A DNA stretch of 64,000 nucleotides from Lacrimispora sinapis (lineage in GTDB: Bacteria; Bacillota; Clostridia; Lachnospirales; Lachnospiraceae), in assembly GCF_043633585.1 (NCBI RefSeq), contig NZ_CP141832.1:2294001-2358000 (forward strand). The letters run 5' to 3'. The translations under genes and the position numbers were made by a program. Position 1 is the stretch's first letter; the number at the start of each line of letters is the position of its first letter. Shown here one piece after another: positions 27,069 to 34,459 of the stretch. The notes under the pieces were generated by a model, which saw nothing but the letters and a program-made list of their open reading frames with translations, did no database searches and was not told where the DNA came from.

Positions 27069-28531
27069 TAGCTGATTGCCTCCTCTAAGAAACTTCCTAC
27101 CTCCTGCTTATACCACCAGTCGGTATAGGGTAGCTTCACTCGTTTTGCCAGATTCTGTTCAAAGCTCCGGTTGCGTACCGTATCAAGGACCGTATGAGCG
27201 AATTCAAGGGTATGCTTATAGCCGAATATCATATATTCATCCGCTACATAGACAGCAGGTGTCCCCTGCTTAATGGCCCATACCGTAGAACCGGGATGTC
27301 TGGAAAGATATAAGTCCGGACGATATTTATTCAAGATGTTCATTACCTCAAAATTCTGCTGGTCCGCCACGCTGGCTTCAAAGTTGATGTCATTTTCAAG
27401 GAGATAGCTCATGGCAGGGGGAACATCACCGTTTTCGTATTTCTTATCATAATGCCAGGCAAGAGCCCATACCACTTCAATGCCCAGTTCGTCTAAGACT
27501 CTGGTCACCTCAAAGGTGTAGCCAGGTCCCATGCCAAGAACCGCCTTTAGTCCTTTTAATTCCTTCTTTACTTCTTCAATCTGCGGCAGGTAAATCTTTC
27601 TCTGTTCCTCGATATAGCGTTCCACCTGAGGGGATTTTCCTGCCACTCTTCCAATTTCCCGAAGCCAGGTCTCAAAACCGGTGATTCCAAGGGGGTTTAT
27701 GGTACGGATATAAGGCACTCCATAGGTTTCTTCCAGACCATTGCCAAGATAATTTCCCAGGGTTCCGCAGATACAGGTGGTGGCAACGGATTCTGATAAA
27801 TGTTCCAGTTCCTCTATGGTGGCGTTTGCATAGAGAAAAACAGGATCTAAGTCAAAGTTTTTAAAGATTTCTATGATTTCACTTCTGGCGCTTTCATAAA
27901 AATTCTTGAAATTGATGGTATTTCTCTTTTGCTTTGGCGGCTTTACAATTCCGCTGAGCACAGCGTGGTCGGAAATATCAAAGCCAGTGGCCCATATCCG
28001 GGATTTAAACCCTTCGCAGTGAACCGGAATAACAGGTACGCCGATCTGGTCTTTCACCTCATCCACCACACTGTCAATATCCTCACCGATGATTCCAGTG
28101 GCACAGGAACTGCTGACAAAGATGGCCTTTGGCTGATACCGTCTGTTCACTTCCAAAATAATATCGGCCAGTGCTTCCGTGGAACCAAAGATGGTATCGT
28201 TCTCATTCATGTCCGTACCGATATAGACGGATTTGTTCACCACGCCTCGTTTGGCAGCGACCTGGTTGGTAACGATGTACTGAGAGCTGGCAGTTGCCGA
28301 ACATCCTGACGGCCCGTGATGGATGACTGCCACATCCCGTATGCCTCCAAGCTGGCTTAAAGCACAGCCGGAAAGGCAGGTACTGGACTGGGAGAAGCAG
28401 CGCCCGCAGCCCTTTAAGGTTCCGCACTTACTCTGGCTTGCAAGATCGTGCAAATCTCCCACATACCCGGTTATGGAACCCAGGCGGTTCTCTCTGGTTG
28501 CCAGATTAGAACTTGATAAATTAATCCCCAT
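27068..28531 (-). CDS. NifD-like nitrogenase component 1 subunit (alpha-like)
   Basis: A 487-residue component 1 protein. Cysteines 56 (SGCALSQ), 77 (GPSGCSA) and 143 (SSCATGIIGED) match the P-cluster ligands of NifD. Cys255 (TCICG, eleven residues before EETYGVP) aligns with the FeMo-cofactor ligand Cys275 of Azotobacter. The cofactor histidine (His442) has no counterpart: the aligned stretch reads YVADEYMIFG. An extra N-terminal cysteine group (36, 42, 45, 52) could hold another cluster. This pattern suits a nitrogenase-like reductase with a different cofactor environment, as in methylthio-alkane reductase. GGAGG precedes the ATG. Confidence 0.85.
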   Translation of the reverse strand: MGINLSSSNLATRENRLGSITGYVGDLHDLASQSKCGTLKGCGRCFSQSSTCLSGCALSQLGGIRDVAVIHHGPSGCSATASSQYIVTNQVAAKRGVVNKSVYIGTDMNENDTIFGSTEALADIILEVNRRYQPKAIFVSSSCATGIIGEDIDSVVDEVKDQIGVPVIPVHCEGFKSRIWATGFDISDHAVLSGIVKPPKQKRNTINFKNFYESARSEIIEIFKNFDLDPVFLYANATIEELEHLSESVATTCICGTLGNYLGNGLEETYGVPYIRTINPLGITGFETWLREIGRVAGKSPQVERYIEEQRKIYLPQIEEVKKELKGLKAVLGMGPGYTFEVTRVLDELGIEVVWALAWHYDKKYENGDVPPAMSYLLENDINFEASVADQQNFEVMNILNKYRPDLYLSRHPGSTVWAIKQGTPAVYVADEYMIFGYKHTLEFAHTVLDTVRNRSFEQNLAKRVKLPYTDWWYKQEVGSFLEEAIS

Positions 28532-28551
28532 TTTTAACCTCCAAATCTTTT

Positions 28552-29541
28552 TTAAGCTTCTTCAAACAGTTTTGTTGACAGATAGCGAAGACCTGTATCA
28601 GCCAGCACTACCACAATGTTCTTTCCTTTGTTCTCCGGTCTCTTTGCAATCTGGCCTGCCGCATAAATGGCGGCTCCGGAAGAAGTTCCTACAAGAATAC
28701 CCTCTGTTTTTGCAGCTTCTCTTGCCGCCTCATAGGCCTGATTGGTTTCTACCTCAATCTTTTCATCATAAATGCTTAAATCCATAGTGAGGGGAATCCT
28801 CTCAACGGGTACTCCTTCAAAGGGATGAACACCGGTGATATCCGGCGGAAGCGGGTCCGTCTCATTGGGCAGGGACCCAGGTCCTGGCTGAATGGCAACA
28901 ATCTTAATTTTTTTATTTTTACTCTTTAAATATTTCCCTGCACCCGATACCGTTCCTCCTGTTCCCACGCAGGCAACAAGGATATCCACTGTCCCATCCG
29001 TAGCTTCCCAGATTTCCGGTCCGGTGGTACGCTCATGGATGGCGGGATTTGACGGGTTTTCAATCTGATTCACAAAAAAGATATTTTCTTCCTTTGATAG
29101 TACATGTTTCTCCAGAGCTTTTATGGCAGCCACAAAATCTCCTCCCGTTTCATCAAGCACCTGCTTCACCTCCGGCACCTGGGAAAGCCGGATGGTCTCT
29201 CCTCCAAAAGCCCGGATATTCTTAAAGCGTTCTTCACTGACATTATCCTGAACATATACCCGAAAGGCATATCCCTTTGCCGCGGCAATTGCTGCAAGAC
29301 CAATTCCCGTATTTCCGCTGGTGGTTTCCACAATGGTAAACCCCGGCTTTAACAATCCCCTTTTTTCCGCATCTTCGATCATTGCATATGCAATCCGGTC
29401 TTTTACACTTTGATTTGGATTAAAATATTCAAGCTTTGCAATGATTCTCGCTTCCAGACCATGCTTTTTTCCATAGTTATTAAGCGCAAGCAGGGGTGTC
29501 TTACCGATCAGTTCCGTAATTGATTGATGTATTTCAGCCAT
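28552..29541 (-). CDS. cysK: Cysteine synthase A (O-acetylserine sulfhydrylase) inside the nitrogenase-like operon
   Basis: A 329-residue PLP enzyme of fold type II. The lysine motif SVKDRIA (near residue 45), the substrate loop TSGNTGIG (near 75) and the phosphate loop GTGGTVSGAG are intact. It joins sulfide with O-acetylserine to give cysteine. ATG 29541 is eight bases from AAGGAGG. It lies between the NifH-like and NifD-like genes, a position that couples sulfide capture to the reductase. It is about 20 residues longer than the second CysK at 49645. Confidence 0.93.
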   Translation of the reverse strand: MAEIHQSITELIGKTPLLALNNYGKKHGLEARIIAKLEYFNPNQSVKDRIAYAMIEDAEKRGLLKPGFTIVETTSGNTGIGLAAIAAAKGYAFRVYVQDNVSEERFKNIRAFGGETIRLSQVPEVKQVLDETGGDFVAAIKALEKHVLSKEENIFFVNQIENPSNPAIHERTTGPEIWEATDGTVDILVACVGTGGTVSGAGKYLKSKNKKIKIVAIQPGPGSLPNETDPLPPDITGVHPFEGVPVERIPLTMDLSIYDEKIEVETNQAYEAAREAAKTEGILVGTSSGAAIYAAGQIAKRPENKGKNIVVVLADTGLRYLSTKLFEEA

Positions 29542-29573
29542 TTGCATTCCTCCTTAAACCGGTGTCCGGTTGG

Positions 29574-30422
29574 TTAGATTTTATAGTCGTCATTGAAATC
29601 CATTAGCCCAAACTCCAGAAGAATCTCTTCCAGCCTTTCCGAGTCCATGGGTGTGGGGATGGTAAAATCCTTATTGTCAATCACTGCCTGAGCAAGATTT
29701 CGGTACTCTGTGGCCTGACTGGAATCAGGTTTATATTGAATCACTGTTTTGCGGTTGATCTCCGCATGCTGTACAATATTATCCCTGGGTACAAAATAAA
29801 GGAGTTTGGTCCCCAGTTCTTTTGAAAAGGCACGGAGCAGATCCAGTTCCCGGTCCACATTCCTGCTGTTGCAGATGATTCCGCCCAGTCTTACTCCGCC
29901 TGATTTTGCATATCGTTTGACACCTTTTGCGATATTATTTGCCGCATACAGCGCCATCATCTCTCCGCTGGCTACAATATAGATTTCTTTTGCTTTTCCT
30001 TCCCTTATTGGCATAGCGAATCCACCGCAGACAACATCACCAAGTACATCATAGAACACATAATCCAGATCCTCTGTATAGGCGCCCAGATTTTCAAGAA
30101 GTCCGATGGAGGTAATAATTCCCCGTCCGGCACAGCCTACTCCTGGTTCCGGACCGCCGGATTCCACACAACGGGTTCCTCCGTAGCCTTCTTTTAAGAT
30201 ACGGTCAAGTTCCACACCATCGCCTTCTTCCCGTAAAGTGTCAAGTACGGTTTTCTGTGCCAAGCCTCCCAAAAGCAGCCTGGTTGAATCCGCTTTTGGA
30301 TCACATCCCACAACCATAACCTTTTTTCCTTTTTCCACCAACCCTGCCGTCAGGTTTTGAGTCGTGGTGGATTTTCCGATTCCTCCTTTCCCATATATGG
30401 CAATCTGTCTGATCTCTCCCAT
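29574..30422 (-). CDS. NifH-like ATP-dependent reductase (iron protein)
   Basis: A 282-residue homodimeric iron protein with the P-loop GKGGIGKST (10-18), switch residues VGCDPKADST (38-47), the [4Fe-4S] cysteines 97 (GVGCAGRG) and 132 (DVVCGGF) and Arg100, all at the same positions as in true NifH. It should pass electrons to the NifDK-like partner with ATP hydrolysis. It is closer to NifH than to the BchL/ChlL reductases. It stands upstream of cysK in the operon. Confidence 0.9.
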   Translation of the reverse strand: MGEIRQIAIYGKGGIGKSTTTQNLTAGLVEKGKKVMVVGCDPKADSTRLLLGGLAQKTVLDTLREEGDGVELDRILKEGYGGTRCVESGGPEPGVGCAGRGIITSIGLLENLGAYTEDLDYVFYDVLGDVVCGGFAMPIREGKAKEIYIVASGEMMALYAANNIAKGVKRYAKSGGVRLGGIICNSRNVDRELDLLRAFSKELGTKLLYFVPRDNIVQHAEINRKTVIQYKPDSSQATEYRNLAQAVIDNKDFTIPTPMDSERLEEILLEFGLMDFNDDYKI

Positions 30423-30528
30423 TGTTATAACCTCTCTTTCTTTTCCCTATAAATTGTCGTATAAATCTTCTATTAATGTCAGGCTTCCTCGTTGCTGCTG
30501 CCAACCAGGTGCGTCAAATTTTCCTCTT

Positions 30529-30897
30529 TCATAAGGGATTTGTTAATTTCATACAATTCTCTACTTCCACATATGAAAGAAGTCTTTTTACGGAATCCTC
30601 AATGAATCCCGGCAATTCAAACACCAGGGTACCGTTTTTTGCCAGGGCAGCCCTTGCGCCTTCCCCGATGTGGCTGACCAGAACATAATCGCAGTCCTTT
30701 AAACGATCCGCCAGCTCATAAAGCTTATGATCATCATGCTGCTGCCCCTGGCACACAGGAACCGTCTGCCGGCTTTCGCCGTACCGGAACGTCATATTCC
30801 CGCTGTCCGCCTCCACAATATAGAAGACATCCGCTCTGCCAAAATGCAGATTCACCACTTTTCCGTCTGATGATGCAATTCCGATTTTATACTTCAT
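30529..30897 (-). CDS. NifX-like cofactor-binding domain protein
   Basis: A 122-residue protein of the NifX/NifY/NifB-C-terminal family, with start KIGIASSDGKVVNLHFGRAD and a central Cys-poor beta domain. Such proteins carry cofactor made by NifB to the catalytic protein. The gene follows the NifB-like radical SAM gene, which lacks its own NifX domain, so this protein probably supplies that function in trans. Confidence 0.83.
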   Translation of the reverse strand: MKYKIGIASSDGKVVNLHFGRADVFYIVEADSGNMTFRYGESRQTVPVCQGQQHDDHKLYELADRLKDCDYVLVSHIGEGARAALAKNGTLVFELPGFIEDSVKRLLSYVEVENCMKLTNPL

Positions 30898-30914
30898 AAT
30901 CTCCTGCCTTTTCC

Positions 30915-31787
30915 TTATCCGTGAGAGAAGGTATCACTGCCTGCCACCCGTCTCTCATAGATCATATCTCCGTAATCCTTTCCCCCCAGTAACCCAACTG
31001 CATCTGCGCGGCAATGCTGGCAATGTCTAAAAACATCAATGTGCTTTCCTGCCGCAGTTCTGGCTTCATCAATTTCAGCACACACCGGGGCAGGCTCACC
31101 GGAAAGGTCGGACTGGGGAATCAGCGGTATGATGTTATAAATGCTGGCACCTGCCTCCTTTACAGTTTTTGCAATTGTTTCAATATGGTCCCCGTTGATG
31201 TTTGGAACCAGAACAGTATTCACCTTTACTGTAATGCCGGCATCTGCAAGCTTTCTGATTCCTTTTAGCTGGTTTTCAATTAAAAGCGCGGCTCCTTCGA
31301 TGCCGATGTAAACCTTTCCGTGATAAACCGTAAAGCGGTTCAGTCTTGCTTCTATCTCAGGGTCAACTGCATTGACGGTGACTGTTACGGATTCCACGCC
31401 TACCTCTATGATCTCCTCCGCCCGTTCATTGAGAAGAAGTCCGTTGGTGCTCATACATTTGATCAACTGGGGGTAATGTTCCTTTATGAGCCGGAAGGTA
31501 TCAAGAGCGTAATCCGTAGCCAGCGTATCCCCCGGTCCTGCGATTCCGGCGACTGTGATTTCCGGGCAAAGCTTTAATGCTTTTTCTAAAACCTGAAGTG
31601 CCTCCTTGGGAGTAAGCACCTTGGAGGTGACTCCGGGCCGTTCTTCATCATCATTGATCTTTCTGTCACAGAACTTGCAGGAAATGTTGCAGCCTGGACT
31701 GACCGGAAGGTGGATTCTTCCTGTGTTGTTTCGATTTCCCCCAAAGCAGGGATGGGATTTTTGAAGATTTTGATATGTATTTGCCAT
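30915..31787 (-). CDS. NifB-like radical SAM cofactor-maturation enzyme
   Basis: A 290-residue radical SAM protein. The motif C33-x3-C37-x2-C40 (PGCNISCKFCDRK) binds the SAM [4Fe-4S] cluster; HPCFG before it and the C-terminal CQHCRADAVGLLGG are NifB hallmarks. NifB makes the carbide-centred 8Fe core (NifB-co). I chose ATG 31787; no good ribosome site is visible for it or for upstream ATGs, and a hairpin with a T-run lies only 30 bases upstream. Its presence means the NifDK-like pair probably carries a NifB-derived cofactor. Confidence 0.88.
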   Translation of the reverse strand: MANTYQNLQKSHPCFGGNRNNTGRIHLPVSPGCNISCKFCDRKINDDEERPGVTSKVLTPKEALQVLEKALKLCPEITVAGIAGPGDTLATDYALDTFRLIKEHYPQLIKCMSTNGLLLNERAEEIIEVGVESVTVTVNAVDPEIEARLNRFTVYHGKVYIGIEGAALLIENQLKGIRKLADAGITVKVNTVLVPNINGDHIETIAKTVKEAGASIYNIIPLIPQSDLSGEPAPVCAEIDEARTAAGKHIDVFRHCQHCRADAVGLLGGKDYGDMIYERRVAGSDTFSHG

Positions 31788-31818
31788 TTTGCTCTCGCTT
31801 TCTTTCATTTTAGACCAT

Positions 31819-31875
31819 AAAAAAGACAACCCTTGCCTGATATGCTCTTATGGCTTATCAGAACCTCCGGTTGTC
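31819..31875 (-). promoter_or_regulatory. Structured hairpin with U-run between the yezD-like and nifB-like genes
   Basis: Minus-strand RNA: outer stem GACAACC/GGTTGTC, inner stem CTGATA/TATCAG, 13-base apical loop, then TTTTTT. An alternative small hairpin AACC/GGTT overlaps the outer stem. It looks like an attenuator or a ligand-binding leader, but I do not match it to a known riboswitch class. Confidence 0.5.
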
Positions 31876-31878
31876 CAG

Positions 31879-32043
31879 TCAGTCCTTTAATCTGATTTTT
31901 TCTATTTTTTCGATCTGCACTATTTTTCCATCCTGAATGGTAATGGTAATGGAACCATACTTCACATCTCTCGCCATTTCGTTCACGAGCCTGATGTATT
32001 CCTTTTCAGGTTGGGAAGCATTTGAATAAGATATATGAATCAC
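31879..32043 (-). CDS. YezD-like small protein (DUF2292)
   Basis: A 54-residue protein ending with the DUF2292 pattern KYGSITITIQDGKIVQIEK, followed by KIRLKD. This family of roughly 55-residue proteins is often found beside sulfur-assimilation genes. The start is taken as GTG 32043 because an in-frame stop lies two codons before it; the Shine-Dalgarno sequence (GAGAAG) is close, so the start is uncertain. It stands between the cysteine-rich leader and the nifB-like gene and is too short for common gene callers. Function unknown. Confidence 0.7.
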   Translation of the reverse strand: MIHISYSNASQPEKEYIRLVNEMARDVKYGSITITIQDGKIVQIEKIEKIRLKD

Positions 32044-32218
32044 CTTCTCTCACTTTAAGATTCATTCTCAAGCCGGTCATTTGCGAAAGCTGCCGTCTTT
32101 CATTCTTAGGTGGTTCCCTTATACCATGCATATGGATCTGTATTTCGTGCATGTTCCTGTCCGTTTCAATAACTTTTTCTCTAATTGATAGAGTTTCGTC
32201 ATTTCATTTTATGTCATT

Positions 32219-32247
32219 AAAAAGCAGGTACCATACTAGTACCTGCC
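32219..32247 (-). terminator. Leader terminator (attenuator) of the nitrogenase-like operon
   Basis: Minus strand: GGCAGGTAC - TAGTAT - GGTACCTGC then TTTTTAA. It comes 30 bases after the stop codon of the cysteine-rich leader peptide. TACCTG at 32274-32269, directly after that stop codon, can pair with CAGGTA in the 5' arm and would break the hairpin, as in classical attenuation. Confidence 0.75.
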
Positions 32248-32276
32248 AAACTCCTTATGTCACGGATTCAGGTAGA

Positions 32277-32393
32277 CTAATACATACAAAAATAAGCTGT
32301 ATTCATACACATATACACAGTTTTACAACAACAGTTCATCTTATCCGTATTTGAAAATTCCATATCTCTGGTCAAAAACGCTGTGCTTTTCAT
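32277..32393 (-). CDS. Cysteine-rich leader peptide of the nitrogenase-like operon
   Basis: A 38-residue ORF with AAAGGA upstream, lying between a perfect promoter and a terminator. The C-terminal half reads MNCCCKTVYMCMNTAYFCMY: five Cys codons in 20 positions, three of them adjacent, in an organism where Cys is rare. This is what a leader peptide for cysteine-dependent transcription attenuation should look like: ribosomes would stall at the TGT run when Cys-tRNA is scarce. A second peptide with the same ending pattern, NTAYLCM, occurs at 46360-46461. No secreted or structural role is apparent. Confidence 0.75.
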   Translation of the reverse strand: MKSTAFLTRDMEFSNTDKMNCCCKTVYMCMNTAYFCMY

Positions 32394-32447
32394 ATGTATT
32401 GCATCCTTTCTTAAATCCTATTATTTTTATATGTTTGTATGTATAGT

Positions 32448-32476
32448 ATTATAGTATCATCTATTTTAGTTGTCAA
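32448..32476 (-). promoter_or_regulatory. Promoter of the nitrogenase-like operon
   Basis: Minus strand: consensus -35 TTGACA (32476-32471), 17-base spacer, consensus -10 TATAAT (32453-32448). Such a strong promoter fits control by attenuation downstream. Confidence 0.9.
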
Positions 32477-32613
32477 TATTATTTTTAATTTTTTTGATAA
32501 TTTTTTACAACTTGTCCCATATTCTGTTTAATCTTTACTTTATAACAAAAAGCGGGATATTGTATCAAGATAAAGGGAACGGAGAATGGGGGAAAAGGAA
32601 TCTGTGACAGAAA

Positions 32614-32665
32614 TAAAAAAATCCCCCATACAGGACTTTGCTATTTCATTGTCCTATACAGGGGC
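32614..32665 (-). terminator. Intrinsic terminator after the SulP gene
   Basis: Minus strand: CCCC(T)GTATAGGAC pairs with GTCCTGTATGGGG (one bulge, two G-T pairs) around a 14-base loop, then TTTTTTT. It separates sulP from the downstream leader region. Confidence 0.8.
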
Positions 32666-32692
32666 ACATCAATCACTGGTCAGGCTGCTTAA

Positions 32693-34333
32693 TCAAAGCC
32701 CTGACGCACGAAGCAGTGCTTCGTCAATACAGCCGGCAATGTTCTCTCTGCCGATCATCTCTGTAAAGCCGGCCTTTTCCATGATGGACATGGGCTGCTG
32801 ATTGACATGGGATAAAACCAGGATGACATTTTTCTTTTTTAAGTTCTGGTGAAGCTTCTGCAAGCTCTTTAATGCCGTGGCATCCATTGCGGGAACGCTG
32901 CGCATCCGAAGAATCAGCACTCTCTTGCCTTCCTCCAATACCACTTTTGATATTTTATCTGCGGCACCAAAGAACATGGGACCGTTGACTTCAAACACCG
33001 ATACATGCTTGGGAACCGGTTTTAAATCAATGGATTCCTTCTCCGGTTCTTCCTGCTGGTCCTCTAAATACTTCCAGCCGCTGATCTCGGCCACATCGGC
33101 CATCCGTTTCATGAACAGCAGAGAGGCAAATACCAGGCCTACTCCGATGGCCACAACCAGATCAAATACAACGGTCAAGCCAAAGGTGACAAGAAGTACG
33201 GACCAGTCACTCTTCGGTGCTGTTTTCACGATGGAGACAAACTCTCTCCATTCGCTCATATTATAAGCCACCATAAAGAGGATCGCTGCAATCGCAGGCA
33301 TTGGGATCAGTGCCGCATAGGGCATAAGGAAAATCAGGATCAACAGCAGCAGCCCGGCATGGACCATACCGGAAACCGGCGTCCGTCCGCCATTTTTAAT
33401 ATTGGCTGCGGTACGGGCAATGGCACCGGTCGCCGGGATTCCTCCAAACAGGGCGGAACAGGTATTGCCCACTCCCTGAGCGACCAGCTCCATGTTGGAA
33501 TTATGCTTTCCGCCTGCCATTCCGTCTGCCACCACACAGGAAAGCAGGGATTCCACTGCTGCCAGCACTGCAATGGTGATGGCATCGGGAAGGACCTTCT
33601 GCACCATGGCAAAGGAAAAATCAGGCAGGTGAAAGGCCGGTAAGTCAGGGGAAATGGTATACAGATCCCCAATGGTATTGACCGGAAGATCAAACAGCTT
33701 CACAGCCAGCGCCGTTACGATGACAGCAATCAACGACGGCGGGATTTTCTTAAAGAATTTCGGCCATATAATCAAGATGGAAAGAGCCACAAGCCCCACC
33801 GCCAGGGTCATGGGATTTAAGGTGTGAAAACAGAGAACGATCTGTTTTAATTTTTCCATGGTCTCTATGGGCGACTCCTGAAAGGTCAATCCGAGAAAAT
33901 CCTTGATCTGTCCGATGAAAATGGTGACCGCAATCCCAGTGGTGAAACCGGTGGTTATGGTGTAAGGAATAAAACGAATGAGACTTCCCAGACGCAGCAA
34001 TCCCATAAGCACCAGAATGATTCCTGCCATGATCGTAGCCAGGGCCAGGCCATCCATGCCATTTTTTATGACAATGCCTGCCACGATGGAGGCAAATGCC
34101 GCGGTAGGGCCTGCGATCTGCACTTTACTTCCGCCCAGAAGGGATATCACAAAACCAGCCACAATGGCTGTGTAAAGTCCTTGTTCCGGAGTCACACCGG
34201 AAGCCAGAGCAAGGGCGATGGAAAGAGGAAGGGCAATGATTGCTACAATGATACCGGATATGAAATCCTTAACAAACTGCTCCTTGGTGTAATGCTTCAT
34301 TGATAAATAAAACTGAGGTACCATATCTTTCAT
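32693..34333 (-). CDS. SulP family anion transporter with STAS domain
   Basis: A 546-residue SLC26/SulP transporter: about 10-14 membrane helices (residues 20-410), including the family motif GGSKVQIAGPTAAF, and a C-terminal cytoplasmic STAS domain (about 440-540). Members take up sulfate, bicarbonate or other anions. Its place beside the sulfur-related operon makes sulfate attractive, but no sulfate-reduction genes are in the window. It has its own promoter (34380-34408) and terminator. Confidence 0.9.
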   Translation of the reverse strand: MKDMVPQFYLSMKHYTKEQFVKDFISGIIVAIIALPLSIALALASGVTPEQGLYTAIVAGFVISLLGGSKVQIAGPTAAFASIVAGIVIKNGMDGLALATIMAGIILVLMGLLRLGSLIRFIPYTITTGFTTGIAVTIFIGQIKDFLGLTFQESPIETMEKLKQIVLCFHTLNPMTLAVGLVALSILIIWPKFFKKIPPSLIAVIVTALAVKLFDLPVNTIGDLYTISPDLPAFHLPDFSFAMVQKVLPDAITIAVLAAVESLLSCVVADGMAGGKHNSNMELVAQGVGNTCSALFGGIPATGAIARTAANIKNGGRTPVSGMVHAGLLLLILIFLMPYAALIPMPAIAAILFMVAYNMSEWREFVSIVKTAPKSDWSVLLVTFGLTVVFDLVVAIGVGLVFASLLFMKRMADVAEISGWKYLEDQQEEPEKESIDLKPVPKHVSVFEVNGPMFFGAADKISKVVLEEGKRVLILRMRSVPAMDATALKSLQKLHQNLKKKNVILVLSHVNQQPMSIMEKAGFTEMIGRENIAGCIDEALLRASGL

Positions 34334-34379
34334 TTTTCCTAATCCTTTGTATATTATAAAATTTTTATAAACATTTTAA

Positions 34380-34408
34380 AATATAATGTTGTAATCGGAA
34401 GAATGCAA
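34380..34408 (-). promoter_or_regulatory. SulP promoter
   Basis: Minus strand: -35 TTGCAT (34408-34403), 17-base spacer, -10 TATATT (34385-34380). Confidence 0.6.
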
Positions 34409-34459
34409 GCGATTTCGCCATGTTTCTAAATTAATACACAATATCCGGCAAAATTCCCC

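Noticed and set aside
25770..28531. A genuine molybdenum nitrogenase
   Set aside because: nifE, nifN, nifV, nifI and the cofactor histidine are absent, and the neighbours concern sulfur, so nitrogen fixation is unlikely.
31819..31875. A SAM, cobalamin, Moco or T-box riboswitch before nifB-like
   Set aside because: None of the core motifs of these classes is present; only two stems and a U-run are seen.
32006..32152. A 48-codon ORF overlapping the yezD-like gene in another frame
   Set aside because: Protein-like appearance but no recognised family and a poor ribosome site; probably chance, though coupling to yezD cannot be excluded.
32022..32354. A plus-strand ORF opposite the leader region
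   Set aside because: It is antisense to the cysteine leader and yezD-like gene and has low-complexity composition.
32586..32801. A plus-strand ORF of 71 codons between the SulP stop and the leader
   Set aside because: It lies opposite the SulP 3' end and its terminator; no family match.
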